Translations under genes and position numbers: made by a program
Notes under the pieces: model-generated
Databases searched by the model: none
Told to the model about the DNA's origin: nothing
Seen by the model: the letters and a program-made list of their open reading frames with translations, nothing else
Shown here: positions 8,225-16,456 of the stretch, piece by piece
Numbering within the stretch: the stretch's first letter is position 1
Layout of the letters: the number at the start of each line of letters is the position of its first letter
NCBI RefSeq assembly: GCF_003751265.1
Contig: NZ_RJKN01000004.1
Span: 310,001-374,000, forward strand
Length of the DNA: 64,000 nucleotides
From: Pseudokineococcus lusitanus
Lineage (GTDB): Bacteria; Actinomycetota; Actinomycetes; Actinomycetales; Quadrisphaeraceae
Direction: 5' to 3'

Positions 8225-8934
8225 GCCGCCGCCCCCCGTCGCCACGGGGTGAGCGCCTTCTGCACGCCCAGGAGGAGGAGGTCGACCGCGAAGGCCAGGA
8301 GCACCGTGAGCACCGACGCCGTGAGCACCTGGGCGAAGAAGCGGGTGTCGAGGCCGCGGAAGAGGAGGTTGCCGAGCCCGCCGTGCGCGACGAGGGCCCC
8401 GACCGTCGTCAGCGCGACCGTGGAGACGCCCGCGACCCGGAGCGCGGCCATGAGGGACGGCAGCGCCAGCGGCACCTGGACCTGCCACAGCAGCCGGCCC
8501 GGCCCGAAGCCCATGCCGCGGGCGGCGTCCTCGACGTGCGAGGGCACGCCCTCGAGCCCGGCGACGACGCCGCGCACGACGATCGTCAGCGCGTAGAGCG
8601 ACAGCGCGAGCACCACGGTGGTCAGCGTCAGGCCCGTGTAGGGCAGGACGAGCACGAACAGCGCCAGCGACGGGATCGTGTAGACGACGGTCGCGGCGCC
8701 GAGGACGAGCGTCTTGAGCCAGGCGGTGCGGCGGGCCAGCAGGGCCAGCGGGAAGCCGACGAGGAGGGCGACGGCGAGGCTCAGCACGAGGATCAGGACG
8801 TGCTCGCCGAGCGCCGCGAGGATGATGTCGGAGCGTGTCTCGAGGTAGAGCGGGCAGACCCAGTCGTTGCGGACCAGGCAGTTGTCCGCGACGCTCCCCG
8901 AGTGCAGCAGAGGGACGGACGCAGCGACGGGCAC
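8221..8934 (-). CDS. ABC transporter permease (OpuC-type, first)
   Basis: A 237-residue permease of the BPD_transp_1 family and partner of the gene at 7502. Helices are visible at HVLILVLSLAVALLVGFPLA, VVYTIPSLALFVLVLP, and VLTVLLAFAVDLLLLG. The ATPase-docking loop reads DAARGMGFGPGRLLWQVQVP. The GTG at 8934 was chosen because it is the last plausible start before the divergent ATPase gene at 8959. Longer reading frames upstream are antisense to that gene. Two Cys near the N-terminus (NCLVRNDWVC) are unusual for a short periplasmic N-tail. First gene of the minus-strand importer operon. Confidence 0.88.
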   Translation of the reverse strand: MPVAASVPLLHSGSVADNCLVRNDWVCPLYLETRSDIILAALGEHVLILVLSLAVALLVGFPLALLARRTAWLKTLVLGAATVVYTIPSLALFVLVLPYTGLTLTTVVLALSLYALTIVVRGVVAGLEGVPSHVEDAARGMGFGPGRLLWQVQVPLALPSLMAALRVAGVSTVALTTVGALVAHGGLGNLLFRGLDTRFFAQVLTASVLTVLLAFAVDLLLLGVQKALTPWRRGAAA

Positions 8935-8958
8935 GCCGGGGACGCTAGCGGCGCGCCG
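8935..8958. promoter_or_regulatory. 24-base divergent intergenic region
   Basis: Only 24 bases separate the GTG of the permease operon (8934, minus) from the ATG of the ATPase gene (8959, plus). No room exists for two ordinary promoters with untranslated leaders. At least one of the transcripts must be leaderless or be initiated inside the opposite coding region. No clear Shine-Dalgarno is seen before the ATPase ATG, which fits a leaderless mRNA. Leaderless starts are common in actinobacteria. Confidence 0.55.
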
Positions 8959-10119
8959 ATGATCCGGCTCGACGGGCTCGGCAAGAGGTACCCGGACGGG
9001 ACGGTCGCCGTCGGCTCCCTCGACATGGAGGTCCGCCGCGGCGAGCTCGTCGCCCTCGTCGGCCCCTCGGGCTGCGGCAAGTCGACGACGCTGCGCATGG
9101 TCAACCGCCTCGTCGAGCCGACGAGCGGCCGGATCGTCCTCGACGGCGACGACGTCACGCAGGTCAGCGCGGTCGAGCTGCGCCGCCGCGTGGGCTACGT
9201 CATCCAGCAGGTCGGCCTCTTCCCCCACCTCACCGTCGGCGACAACGTCGCGACGGTCCCCCGCCTCCTCGGGTGGGACAAGAAGCGCCGTCGCGAGCGC
9301 GTCGCCGAGATGCTCGACCTCGTGGGGCTGCCGGCCGGCACGTACGCCGACCGCTACCCGCACGAGCTGTCCGGCGGCCAGCAGCAGCGCATCGGCGTCG
9401 CCCGGGGGCTCGCGGCCGACCCGGACGTCCTCCTCATGGACGAGCCCTTCGGGGCCGTCGACCCCATCGCCCGCGACCGGCTCCAGGGCGAGTTCCGCCG
9501 CATCCAGTCCGAGCTCCACAAGACCGTCCTCCTCGTCACCCACGACATCGACGAGGCCGTGCGGCTCGCCGACCGCATCGCCGTCTTCAGCGAGGGCGGG
9601 AGGCTCGAGCAGTACGCCGAGCCGGCCGCCGTGCTCGGCGCGCCGGCCAACGAGTTCGTCGCCGACTTCGTCGGCAGCGACCGCGGCCTGCGGCGGCTCG
9701 CCGTGCAGCCGGTCGAGGAGGCCGACCTCGTCCACCCGCCCGTCGTGCGCCTCACCGACCGCGCGGCCGACGCCCGGCGCACCATCGCCGGCGCTCCCGA
9801 GCCGTACGCCGTCGTCGTCGACGACGCGGGGTCGCTGCGCGGCTGGGTCGCCGCCCGCACGCTCGAGCAGTGCCCGCCCGACGCGCTCGTCGAGGAGGTC
9901 GCCCGCCGCTTCGGCGAGACGATCACGCTCGGGGAGTTCCTGCGCCGCGCGCTGTCCGAGCTCGTCCGCCACGACGCCGGGTGGCTCCCCGTCGTCGACG
10001 GCGAGCGCTACCTCGGCGTCCTCACGCCCGACGCCGTCTACGCGGCCCTGCGCCGGACCGTCCCCGGCGACGGCGGGGTGGACGCCACCGTCGAGCAGCC
10101 GCTGCTGCGGGCGGTCTGA
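8959..10119 (+). CDS. Osmolyte ABC transporter ATP-binding protein with CBS domains (OpuCA/ProV-like)
   Basis: A 386-residue ATPase that should energise the permeases encoded divergently at 7502-8934. Walker A GPSGCGKS is at residues 35-42, the signature LSGGQ is at 137-141 and Walker B LLMDEP is at 158-163. The Q-loop region reads YVIQQVGLFPHLTV, typical of the betaine/choline class. After about residue 240 it has a regulatory region with two CBS-like repeats (LRGWVAARTLEQ and WLPVVDGERYLGVLT). In OpuCA-type proteins these sense ionic strength or nucleotides. The ATG at 8959 leaves the shortest possible gap to the divergent operon. It is followed after one base by the dehydrogenase gene at 10121. 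Confidence 0.92.
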   Translation: MIRLDGLGKRYPDGTVAVGSLDMEVRRGELVALVGPSGCGKSTTLRMVNRLVEPTSGRIVLDGDDVTQVSAVELRRRVGYVIQQVGLFPHLTVGDNVATVPRLLGWDKKRRRERVAEMLDLVGLPAGTYADRYPHELSGGQQQRIGVARGLAADPDVLLMDEPFGAVDPIARDRLQGEFRRIQSELHKTVLLVTHDIDEAVRLADRIAVFSEGGRLEQYAEPAAVLGAPANEFVADFVGSDRGLRRLAVQPVEEADLVHPPVVRLTDRAADARRTIAGAPEPYAVVVDDAGSLRGWVAARTLEQCPPDALVEEVARRFGETITLGEFLRRALSELVRHDAGWLPVVDGERYLGVLTPDAVYAALRRTVPGDGGVDATVEQPLLRAV

Positions 10120-10120
10120 C

Positions 10121-10984
10121 GTGGCGGGCTCGTCCGCGGGCCGCCGGGTCGCCGTCCTCGGCGCCGGCCTCCTCGGCGCGGCGATGGCCGCACGGCTCGG
10201 CGAGCAGGGCGCGGACGTCCGGCTGTGGAACCGCACGGCCACCCGCGCGCAGGAGGCCGCCGACGGTGCGGACGGCGTCACCGCCGTCGAGCGGGCCGAG
10301 GACGCCGTGGCGGGGGCCGAGGTCGTCCTCACCGTCCTGCGCGACGGCGACGCCGTCCTCGAGGTGGCCCGCGCGGTCCTCCCCTCCCTCGGCGACGCCG
10401 TGTGGGTGCAGGCGAGCACCGTCGGTCCCGTCGCGGCGGGGCACCTGCGGGCCCTGGCGGCGGAGGCGGGGGTCGCCGACCTCGACGCGCCGGTGTCCGG
10501 CAGCACCGCGCCGGCCCGGCAGGGGGCGCTGACGTGGCTCGTCGCCGGGGACGCCGCCGTGCTGGACCGCGCCCGGCCGGTGCTCGACGACCTGGGCTCC
10601 CGCGTGCTGCACGTCGGCGAGCGGGTGGAGGGCAGCGCCCTCAAGGTCGTCGTCAACGCGTGGATGACGGCCGCCACCGCGGCGATGGCCGACTCCCTGG
10701 CCCTGGCCGAGCAGCTCGGCGTCGAGCCCGGCGCCCTGCGCGAGGTCCTCGACGGCGGACCGCTCGGCATGCCCTACGCCCTCGGCAAGGCCGCGATGAT
10801 GGCCGAGGGGCGCTACCCGGCGGGCTTCCCCGCCGAGCTGGCGCTCAAGGACCTCGACCTCGCCGCGGGCGACGGCACGCTGCCCGGCTCGCTCGAGGCC
10901 GTCCGCGCGCGGCTGCGGCAGGCCGGGCCGGCCGGGCGCGGTCGCGAGGACGTCGCCGTCCTGGCCGAGCTCCCGCCCGGCTGA
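10121..10984 (+). CDS. NAD(P)-dependent beta-hydroxyacid dehydrogenase family protein
   Basis: A 287-residue oxidoreductase of the 3-hydroxyisobutyrate/6-phosphogluconate dehydrogenase superfamily. The dinucleotide-binding motif GAGLLGAAMAARL is near residue 12. The substrate-binding signature DLDAPVSGSTAPARQG is near residue 125, and the catalytic-lysine helix GSALKVVVNAWM is near residue 170. All are in canonical order and the length is normal. The GTG start lies one base after the ATPase stop, so the two genes are probably cotranscribed. Its link to osmolyte metabolism is only positional. Substrate could be a short 3-hydroxyacid or a tartronate-semialdehyde-like compound. Confidence 0.9.
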   Translation: MAGSSAGRRVAVLGAGLLGAAMAARLGEQGADVRLWNRTATRAQEAADGADGVTAVERAEDAVAGAEVVLTVLRDGDAVLEVARAVLPSLGDAVWVQASTVGPVAAGHLRALAAEAGVADLDAPVSGSTAPARQGALTWLVAGDAAVLDRARPVLDDLGSRVLHVGERVEGSALKVVVNAWMTAATAAMADSLALAEQLGVEPGALREVLDGGPLGMPYALGKAAMMAEGRYPAGFPAELALKDLDLAAGDGTLPGSLEAVRARLRQAGPAGRGREDVAVLAELPPG

Positions 10985-11006
10985 CCCGACGCCGCGCGCC
11001 CCCGGC

Positions 11007-12908
11007 TCAGCGCACGCGCACCGCGACGAGCGCGACGTCGTCCTCCCGCACGGCGGGGGCGCAGCCCTCGAGCACGGCGTCGCACAGCCGCTGCGCGGAG
11101 CGCCGGACCTCCGGCGGCTGCTCCGAGAGCACCTGCACGAGACGGGCCATGCCGGTGTCGACGTCCTGGTCCCGCCGCTCGACGAGCCCGTCCGTGGCGA
11201 GGACGAGGACGTCGCCGCGGACGAGCCGGAGGCTCTGCGGGGTCCGCTCGCTGCCGTGGTCGACGCCCAGCAGCAGGTCGTGGTCGCCGGAGGCGATGCG
11301 CGCGGTCCCGTCGGCCCCGAGGACCACGGGCGGCGGGTGGCCGGCGTTCGACCAGACGAGGCGCCGGCCGCCGCCCGGCAGCTCGTCGAGCCGGGCGACG
11401 ACGGCGGTGGCCGTCGTCCCGAGCCCGAGGCCGTGCATCGCCTCGTCGGTGCGGCGCAGCACCTCGTCCGGCGGCTCGTCCGTCGTGTAGGCGATGCCGC
11501 GCAGGAGCCCGCGCAGCTGGCCCATCCCCGCGGCCGCCTCGACGTCGTGGCCCATGACGTCGCCGATGACGACGAGCGGCGAGCCGCTGGGCTGGACGAG
11601 GACGTCGTACCAGTCGCCCCCCACCTCGGCGCGGCGCGAGGCCGGCTCGTAGCGCACCGCGACGTCGAGGCCGGGCAGGCGCGGGGGCGGCGTGAGGAGG
11701 CTGCGCTGGAGGCCCTCGGCGAGGCGCTTCTGCGCGCGGAACAGCACGGCGGCGTCGACGGCGATGCCGGCGCGGCGGGCGACCTCCGTGGCGGCCTCGA
11801 CCTCTGCCGCCGAGAACGGGCCCGACGCGGGCTCGCGGACGAGCGTCAGCGTGCCGACCGCCCGACCGCGGACGACGAGCGGCAGCACCATCCCCGCCCC
11901 GGGGTGCAGCGCGCGGAAGGCCGCGGCCGTGCGCGGGTCGGGCAGCGTCGCGTCGATCTCGGCGTCGGTCACCTGGTCGGTGACGTTGGCCCGCAGCGCG
12001 GCGAGCGACTCCCCGACCCGGGGTCCCGGGGCCGGCCCCGAGCCGAGCAGGCGCGCCAGGGCGACGACCTCGGCCGTCCGCCCGGCGTCGCGGTGGGCCG
12101 CGCCGCTGGGGCGCCAGCGGCCCGCCTCGTCGACGAGCAGGAGGACCGACCAGTCCGCCAGCGTGGGGACGACGGCGCCGGCGAGCGCGCCGACGGCCCG
12201 CTCGGCCCACTCGGCGCCCTCCTCCTCGGTGACGTCCGCGGTGGGGCGCGCCGGCGCGGTGGGCGCGAGCACGCGGCCCACCTCGGCGAGGACGGCCAGG
12301 CGGTCGCGGGCCCCCCGCACCTCGGCGAGGACGGCGGCGCGCTCGGCCTCGGCGGCGAGCCGGTCGAGCGCCTGGCCCGCCATGCTGGCCAGCGCCTCGA
12401 GGAGCGGGCCCGCCTCCGGCCCGGCCGCGCCGGCCCACCGGAGCCCGAGGGCGCCGACGACGGTGCCGTGGCACCGCAGGGGCATGGCGGCCGCGGCGGC
12501 GACCCCCTCCGCGGCCAGCCCGGGGAAGCGGCGGGCCACGCCGTGCGGCGAGACGGCCGCGACGACCCGCCCCGTGCGGGCGGCCACGACCTCGGGCAGG
12601 CGGTCGGCGTCGTCGACCGGCGTCCCGGGGCCGGCCGGTGCCGCGTCCGTCCAGCGCAGCGCTCCCGCACCGGGCGCCGCGGTGCTGTCGGGGCGTGGCT
12701 CGGGGAGCAGGACGACTCCGGCGGCGGACGCCCCGGCGAGCCGGCGGCCGGCGACGAGGAGCAGGCGGACGACGTCGGGCCGCGAGCGCGCGGTCGCCAG
12801 GGCCGCGGACGTGTCGAGGAGGCCCCAGGTGCCCTCGCCCGGGGCTCCCGGCGCTGCTTCGGCCCCCGGCACGGCCACCTCGACCTCCTCGGCTCTCGCT
12901 CCCCGCAT
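11007..12908 (-). CDS. GAF-domain SpoIIE-type PP2C phosphatase
   Basis: A 633-residue signalling phosphatase, probably acting on phosphorylated anti-anti-sigma factors. Two GAF-like regions cover roughly residues 30-175 and 190-375; the second contains AGMVLPLVVRGRAVGTLTLV. The C-terminal PP2C domain (about 400-633) has the metal-binding motifs EVGGDWYDVLV, VIGDVMGHDVEAA and the closing REDDVALVAVRVR. The start is the ATG at 12908; longer reading upstream is overlap with other genes. It lacks obvious membrane segments. An anti-sigma-like ATPase is present at 27649, but no partner gene is adjacent here, so the target is unknown. Confidence 0.9.
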   Translation of the reverse strand: MRGARAEEVEVAVPGAEAAPGAPGEGTWGLLDTSAALATARSRPDVVRLLLVAGRRLAGASAAGVVLLPEPRPDSTAAPGAGALRWTDAAPAGPGTPVDDADRLPEVVAARTGRVVAAVSPHGVARRFPGLAAEGVAAAAAMPLRCHGTVVGALGLRWAGAAGPEAGPLLEALASMAGQALDRLAAEAERAAVLAEVRGARDRLAVLAEVGRVLAPTAPARPTADVTEEEGAEWAERAVGALAGAVVPTLADWSVLLLVDEAGRWRPSGAAHRDAGRTAEVVALARLLGSGPAPGPRVGESLAALRANVTDQVTDAEIDATLPDPRTAAAFRALHPGAGMVLPLVVRGRAVGTLTLVREPASGPFSAAEVEAATEVARRAGIAVDAAVLFRAQKRLAEGLQRSLLTPPPRLPGLDVAVRYEPASRRAEVGGDWYDVLVQPSGSPLVVIGDVMGHDVEAAAGMGQLRGLLRGIAYTTDEPPDEVLRRTDEAMHGLGLGTTATAVVARLDELPGGGRRLVWSNAGHPPPVVLGADGTARIASGDHDLLLGVDHGSERTPQSLRLVRGDVLVLATDGLVERRDQDVDTGMARLVQVLSEQPPEVRRSAQRLCDAVLEGCAPAVREDDVALVAVRVR

Positions 12909-12948
12909 CGTCCCCGACCCGCTCCTCCCGCGCCCGCCCACCGCCCGC

Positions 12949-12966
12949 CCGCCCGCGTGCGGGCGG
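12949..12966. terminator. Short hairpin after the carbonic anhydrase gene
   Basis: Eight-base arms CCGCCCGC (12949-12956) and GCGGGCGG (12959-12966) around a two-base loop, just downstream of the minus-strand carbonic anhydrase stop at 12980. Possible intrinsic-type terminator without a U-tract. The surrounding sequence is Cys/Gly-codon-like low-complexity GC, so chance pairing cannot be excluded. Confidence 0.35.
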
Positions 12967-12979
12967 ACGGCGTCCGTGG

Positions 12980-13492
12980 TCAGGCGGTGGGCTCGTCCTC
13001 GCCGACGACGACCTCGAGCCGGCCGGTGGCCAGGTCGTAGAGCGCCCCCGCGACGGGGAGGTCGTCCGGCAGGTAGGGCGAGCTGCGGACGCGCTGGACG
13101 TCGTGCCGCAGGCCCTCGCGCTGGTCGGGCACGGTGCGGAAGTGGAGGCTGCGCGTGTCCAGGCCCCGCCCGGCCATGACGCGGTGCACGTCCTCGTCGG
13201 TGTTCTTCGCCATCCGGCAGTCGGTGTGCGCGACGACGAGGACGCGCGTCACCTCCAGCAGATGCACGGCGAGGACGAGCGTGCGCAGGACGTCGCCGGT
13301 GACGCGGGCGCCGGCGTTGCGGAGGATCTTCGCGTCGCCGGGCTCGAGCCCCAGCATCCGCAGCGGCTCGATGCGCGAGTCCATGCACATGACGAGGCCG
13401 AGGCCCCGGGCGGCGCGCCCGGTGAGCCCTCCGTCGGCGTACGTCCGCGCGTGCACCTCGTTGGCGGCCAGCAGGTCGTCGAAAGCGGTCAC
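12980..13492 (-). CDS. Beta-class carbonic anhydrase
   Basis: A 170-residue zinc enzyme interconverting CO2 and bicarbonate in the cytoplasm. Zinc ligands are in place: Cys36 in VMCMDSR, with the conserved Asp38-Arg40 dyad, and His89 and Cys92 in AHTDC. The length matches the short type found in Mycobacterium (Rv1284-like). The start is the GTG at 13492; reading further upstream gives only low-complexity residues. It is convergent to nothing and faces the manganese catalase gene across a 181-base region. No operon partner is apparent. Confidence 0.92.
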   Translation of the reverse strand: MTAFDDLLAANEVHARTYADGGLTGRAARGLGLVMCMDSRIEPLRMLGLEPGDAKILRNAGARVTGDVLRTLVLAVHLLEVTRVLVVAHTDCRMAKNTDEDVHRVMAGRGLDTRSLHFRTVPDQREGLRHDVQRVRSSPYLPDDLPVAGALYDLATGRLEVVVGEDEPTA

Positions 13493-13673
13493 GGCCGCAT
13501 CGCACCAGACGGGGCGCCCGCGCGGGGCACCGACCCGCCACGTGGACGCCGCCGGCGGCCGGACGGGTGCCGGCGCACGGTCCGCGTCCCGGGTGCGCGC
13601 CCGCGCGGGGCGGGCGAGGGTGGGGACGGGCATCCAGCAGCGGGGGGCCCACGGACGCCACGCAGGAGTCGCG

Positions 13674-14588
13674 ATGTTCCGCCATGTCAGGGAGCTGCAG
13701 TTCGAGGCCAAGCCGGAGAAGCCGGACGCCCTCTACGCCGCCAAGTTCCAGGAGATCCTGGGCGGTCAGTACGGCGAGATGACCGTGATGATGCAGTACC
13801 TCTGGCAGGGCTTCAGCTGCCGTATGCCGGGGAAGTACAAGGACATGATCATGGACATCGGCACGGAGGAGATCGCGCACGTCGAGATGCTGACGACGAT
13901 GCTCGCCCGTCTCCTCGAGGGCGCGCCCGCGGAGACCACCGCGTCGGCCGCGGCCGCCAACCCCGTCCTCGCCGCCGTCCTCGGCGGCCAGAACCCCCAG
14001 CACGCCATCGTCGCCGGCGGCGGCGCCATGCCGACCAACAGCATGGGCGTGCCGTGGAACGCGAGCTACATCGTCGCCAGCGGGAACCTCCTCGCCGACT
14101 TCCGCGCCAACGTCACCGCCGAGGCGCAGGGCCGCCTGCAGACCTCCCGCCTCTACGGCATGACGGACGACCCGGGCGTCAGGGCGATGCTCAAGTTCAA
14201 CCTGGCCCGCGACACGTGGCACCAGCAGCAGTGGTTGCTCGGCATCGAGCAGCTCGTCGCGGACGGCTACTCGGACGTCATCGAGACCTCGAACGCGGAG
14301 GAGGAGGACCAGCGCTGGAACAAGGCGTTCTACTCCCCCAACCCCGGCAGCACCGCGGGCGAGGGGCGCTGGGCCCAGGGGCCCACGCTCGTCGGCGACG
14401 GGCAGATCGAGTTCGTCCCCGACGCGCCGCCGCTCACCGACGACACGGGCGTCCTGCCGGCGCCCGACCCTCTCCTCCACGCCACCTACGACGGGTCGCA
14501 GGGCCCCGGCGCACCGGGCACGCCCGGCGGCGGCCTCAAGAAGGCCGGCCAGGGGCTCGTCGACAAGGTGAAGGACGCGCTCGACTGA
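13674..14588 (+). CDS. Manganese catalase
   Basis: A 304-residue non-haem catalase that disproportionates hydrogen peroxide with a dimanganese centre. The metal ligands can be traced: Glu35 (GQYGE), Glu66 and His69 (TEEIAHVE), Glu150 (AEAQGR) and His183 (ARDTWHQQQW). The C-terminal tail is Gly/Pro-rich and ends in a short amphipathic helix (KVKDALD). The ATG at 13674 is chosen because of the upstream AGGAG at proper spacing; a longer reading would be antisense to the carbonic anhydrase. A perfect 22-base hairpin terminator follows. Probably stress-induced, but no operator is recognised. Confidence 0.95.
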   Translation: MFRHVRELQFEAKPEKPDALYAAKFQEILGGQYGEMTVMMQYLWQGFSCRMPGKYKDMIMDIGTEEIAHVEMLTTMLARLLEGAPAETTASAAAANPVLAAVLGGQNPQHAIVAGGGAMPTNSMGVPWNASYIVASGNLLADFRANVTAEAQGRLQTSRLYGMTDDPGVRAMLKFNLARDTWHQQQWLLGIEQLVADGYSDVIETSNAEEEDQRWNKAFYSPNPGSTAGEGRWAQGPTLVGDGQIEFVPDAPPLTDDTGVLPAPDPLLHATYDGSQGPGAPGTPGGGLKKAGQGLVDKVKDALD

Positions 14589-14616
14589 CCCCGCCGTCCG
14601 GGACTCCCGGACGCAG

Positions 14617-14662
14617 GCACGACGAGGGGCGCCCGCCGGTCGGCGGGCGCCCCTCGTCGTGC
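14617..14662. terminator. Perfect bidirectional hairpin terminator
   Basis: Perfect 22-base arms (14617-14638 and 14641-14662) around a GT loop, placed between the convergent manganese catalase and lipoprotein genes. It would act on both transcripts. The stem is one of the longest in the window. Confidence 0.8.
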
Positions 14663-14683
14663 GTCGGCCCGGGGGCCGGGTGG

Positions 14684-15097
14684 TCAGCCGTCGGCGCCGC
14701 AGGTGGCGTCGGTGTCGACGTCCGCCTCGACCTGCCCCTCCTCGAGCCCGCTCTCGGCGAGCGCCGCGTCGCCGGTGGCCCAACGGAGCTCGGCGATGTC
14801 CTCGCCGCCCTCGTCGCAGACGACCTCGAGGTCGTAGACGCCGTCGCCGCGCTCCTCGCGGAGCTCGGTCGCGATGCCGCGCAGCGCCTCCTCGGTCGGG
14901 ACCTCCCCGACGGAGACGGTCACGTCCGTCTCGCCGTCGTCGCCCGGCTCCTCGGAGACCACCTCGTACGTCGGCGCCTCGCTCTGCACCGAGGGGTCGA
15001 TCTCGGTGCCCGTCTCCTGCGACCCGCTGCACGCGGCGAGGAGGAGGAGGGGCGCGACGAGGGCGGTGGCGAGCGGGGCTCGGGCGGCGGTACGCAT
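14684..15097 (-). CDS. Small acidic lipoprotein
   Basis: A 137-residue exported lipoprotein. The signal has a lipobox LAAC with Cys23 as the lipid attachment site, after a Leu-rich core (VAPLLLL). The mature part is strongly acidic (many Glu and Asp) and has two further Cys (VVCDEGG and DATCGADG) that may form a disulfide. No conserved enzymatic motif is seen. It is convergent with the catalase and divergent from the TRIC-like channel gene at 15168. Family not recognised; role unknown. Confidence 0.72.
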   Translation of the reverse strand: MRTAARAPLATALVAPLLLLAACSGSQETGTEIDPSVQSEAPTYEVVSEEPGDDGETDVTVSVGEVPTEEALRGIATELREERGDGVYDLEVVCDEGGEDIAELRWATGDAALAESGLEEGQVEADVDTDATCGADG

Positions 15098-15167
15098 GCC
15101 GCGACAGTGCCACGGGGCCCCGGCGCCCGCACCGCGGCACGGGCGGGCGCTCCCCTACCGTCGCCCG

Positions 15168-15812
15168 GTGACCGCAGCCACCCTCGCGCTGGCGCTCGAC
15201 CTCTCGGGCGTCTTCGTCTTCGCCCTGGCGGGGGCGCTCGCGGCGGTACGGCGCCACCTCGACGTCCTCGGCCTCGTCGTCGTCGCCACGGTCTCGTCGG
15301 TGGGCGGCGGGCTCGTGCGCGACACCCTCATCGGCGTCCAGCCGCCGTCGGCCCTGCAGGACTGGCGCTACCTCGCCGTCCCCCTCGCCGCGGCGGCGCT
15401 GGTGTGGGCCCTGCACCAGCGGCTCCAGCGGCTGCGCCGGTCCGTCGTCGTCGCCGACGCCTTCGGCCTGGGCCTCTTCGCCGTGTCCGGCACGGCGACG
15501 GCGCTGGCCGCCGGCCTGTCCGCGCCGTCGTCGTGCCTGCTGGGCGTGCTCACCGGCGTGGGGGGCGGCGTCATCCGGGACGTGCTGCTCGTGCAGGTCC
15601 CGCTCGTGCTGTCCGACGGGCAGTTCTACGCCGTCGCCGCGCTGGTGGGCTGCCTGCTCGTGACGGTCACCTACCGGCTCGAGGTCTTCGGGCCCGTTAC
15701 CGCCGTCGCCGCGACGCTGCTCGTCGTCGTCCTCCGGCTCGGGGCGCTGCGCCTGCGGTGGCGCCTGCCGGTCCCGGGGCGCGCGAGGACGGGCGGGGCG
15801 CCCGACGCCTGA
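15168..15812 (+). CDS. TRIC-like (UPF0126) membrane channel protein
   Basis: A 214-residue membrane protein built from two related three-helix repeats plus a seventh helix, the architecture of the trimeric intracellular cation channel family (YadS/UPF0126, formerly "glycine transporter"). The duplicated glycine-kink motif is visible as GGGLVRDTLIG in the first repeat and GGGVIRDVLL in the second. Helices such as LSGVFVFALAGALAAV and FYAVAALVGCLLVTV are clear. The GTG at 15168 follows a short intergenic gap after the divergent lipoprotein start. Probably passes monovalent cations. No operon partners. Confidence 0.9.
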   Translation: MTAATLALALDLSGVFVFALAGALAAVRRHLDVLGLVVVATVSSVGGGLVRDTLIGVQPPSALQDWRYLAVPLAAAALVWALHQRLQRLRRSVVVADAFGLGLFAVSGTATALAAGLSAPSSCLLGVLTGVGGGVIRDVLLVQVPLVLSDGQFYAVAALVGCLLVTVTYRLEVFGPVTAVAATLLVVVLRLGALRLRWRLPVPGRARTGGAPDA

Positions 15813-15830
15813 GCCGCGGGCGCCGGGCCC

Positions 15831-16361
15831 TCAGCCGTCGCGGCGGTCCAGGAGGCCGCGGACGTAGGCGGCCTGGCCGAGGTGCTGCAGGCAGTCCGAG
15901 GCCACGCTGGCGAGGCGGACGCCGTACGTGACGGGCGGGTCCCAACCCTCGTCGACGACCCGGTCCAGCGCCTCGGCGTCGAGGGCGCCGACGACCTCGT
16001 GGGCGCGCGCCCCGACGGCGTCGGCGTAGCCCGCCAGCAGGTCCGCGGACGCCCGCACCCGCGCGACGTCGTCCGCGTCGTGGCCGTAGCCCGTGTCGCC
16101 GGCGGGGAGGTCGAGCGCGAAGGCCTCGCGCCAGGAGCCCGCGGGTCCCTCGCCCGCCTCGTGCCAGACCTGGCGCCGTCCCGCCGCGTCGGCGAGGTGG
16201 TCGTCCATGACCCGGGCCTGGTGCCAGACGAGCCAGGCGATCGTGTTGGCCCCCTCGGCCGGCGGCGTCGCCAGCTCCTCGACGGACAGGCCCTCGACCA
16301 CCCCGGGCGCGAGCTCCCGCGCCCGGCCGAGGACCTCCTGGAGCAGCGTCGCGACGTCCAT
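15831..16361 (-). CDS. DinB family protein (DUF664)
   Basis: A 176-residue member of the DinB/YfiT four-helix bundle superfamily, which bind a divalent metal through three His and often act as thiol-dependent transferases. The first helix contains ELATPPAEGANTIAWLVWHQARVMDDHLA with the expected His. The C-terminal helix has SDCLQHLGQAAYVRG with another His. The ATG at 16361 (MDVATLL) was chosen over the ATG at 16379 since family alignments usually begin at this helix. It is convergent with the channel gene at 15168. Its upstream region runs into the palindrome array at 16457. Confidence 0.82.
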   Translation of the reverse strand: MDVATLLQEVLGRARELAPGVVEGLSVEELATPPAEGANTIAWLVWHQARVMDDHLADAAGRRQVWHEAGEGPAGSWREAFALDLPAGDTGYGHDADDVARVRASADLLAGYADAVGARAHEVVGALDAEALDRVVDEGWDPPVTYGVRLASVASDCLQHLGQAAYVRGLLDRRDG

Positions 16362-16456
16362 GCCCGCCACGGTAGGCACGTCGCGGGGCCCCCGCCCGTC
16401 GCTGCCGTCCGGCGCGCGACGGGGGCCCGGTCGCGCCCACCGGGCGACGCCGGTGA

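Noticed and set aside
11007-15416. 1469-codon minus-strand ORF
   Set aside because: Only the part up to 12908 (SpoIIE phosphatase) looks like protein. The rest is antisense to catalase, carbonic anhydrase frame shadow and channel genes.
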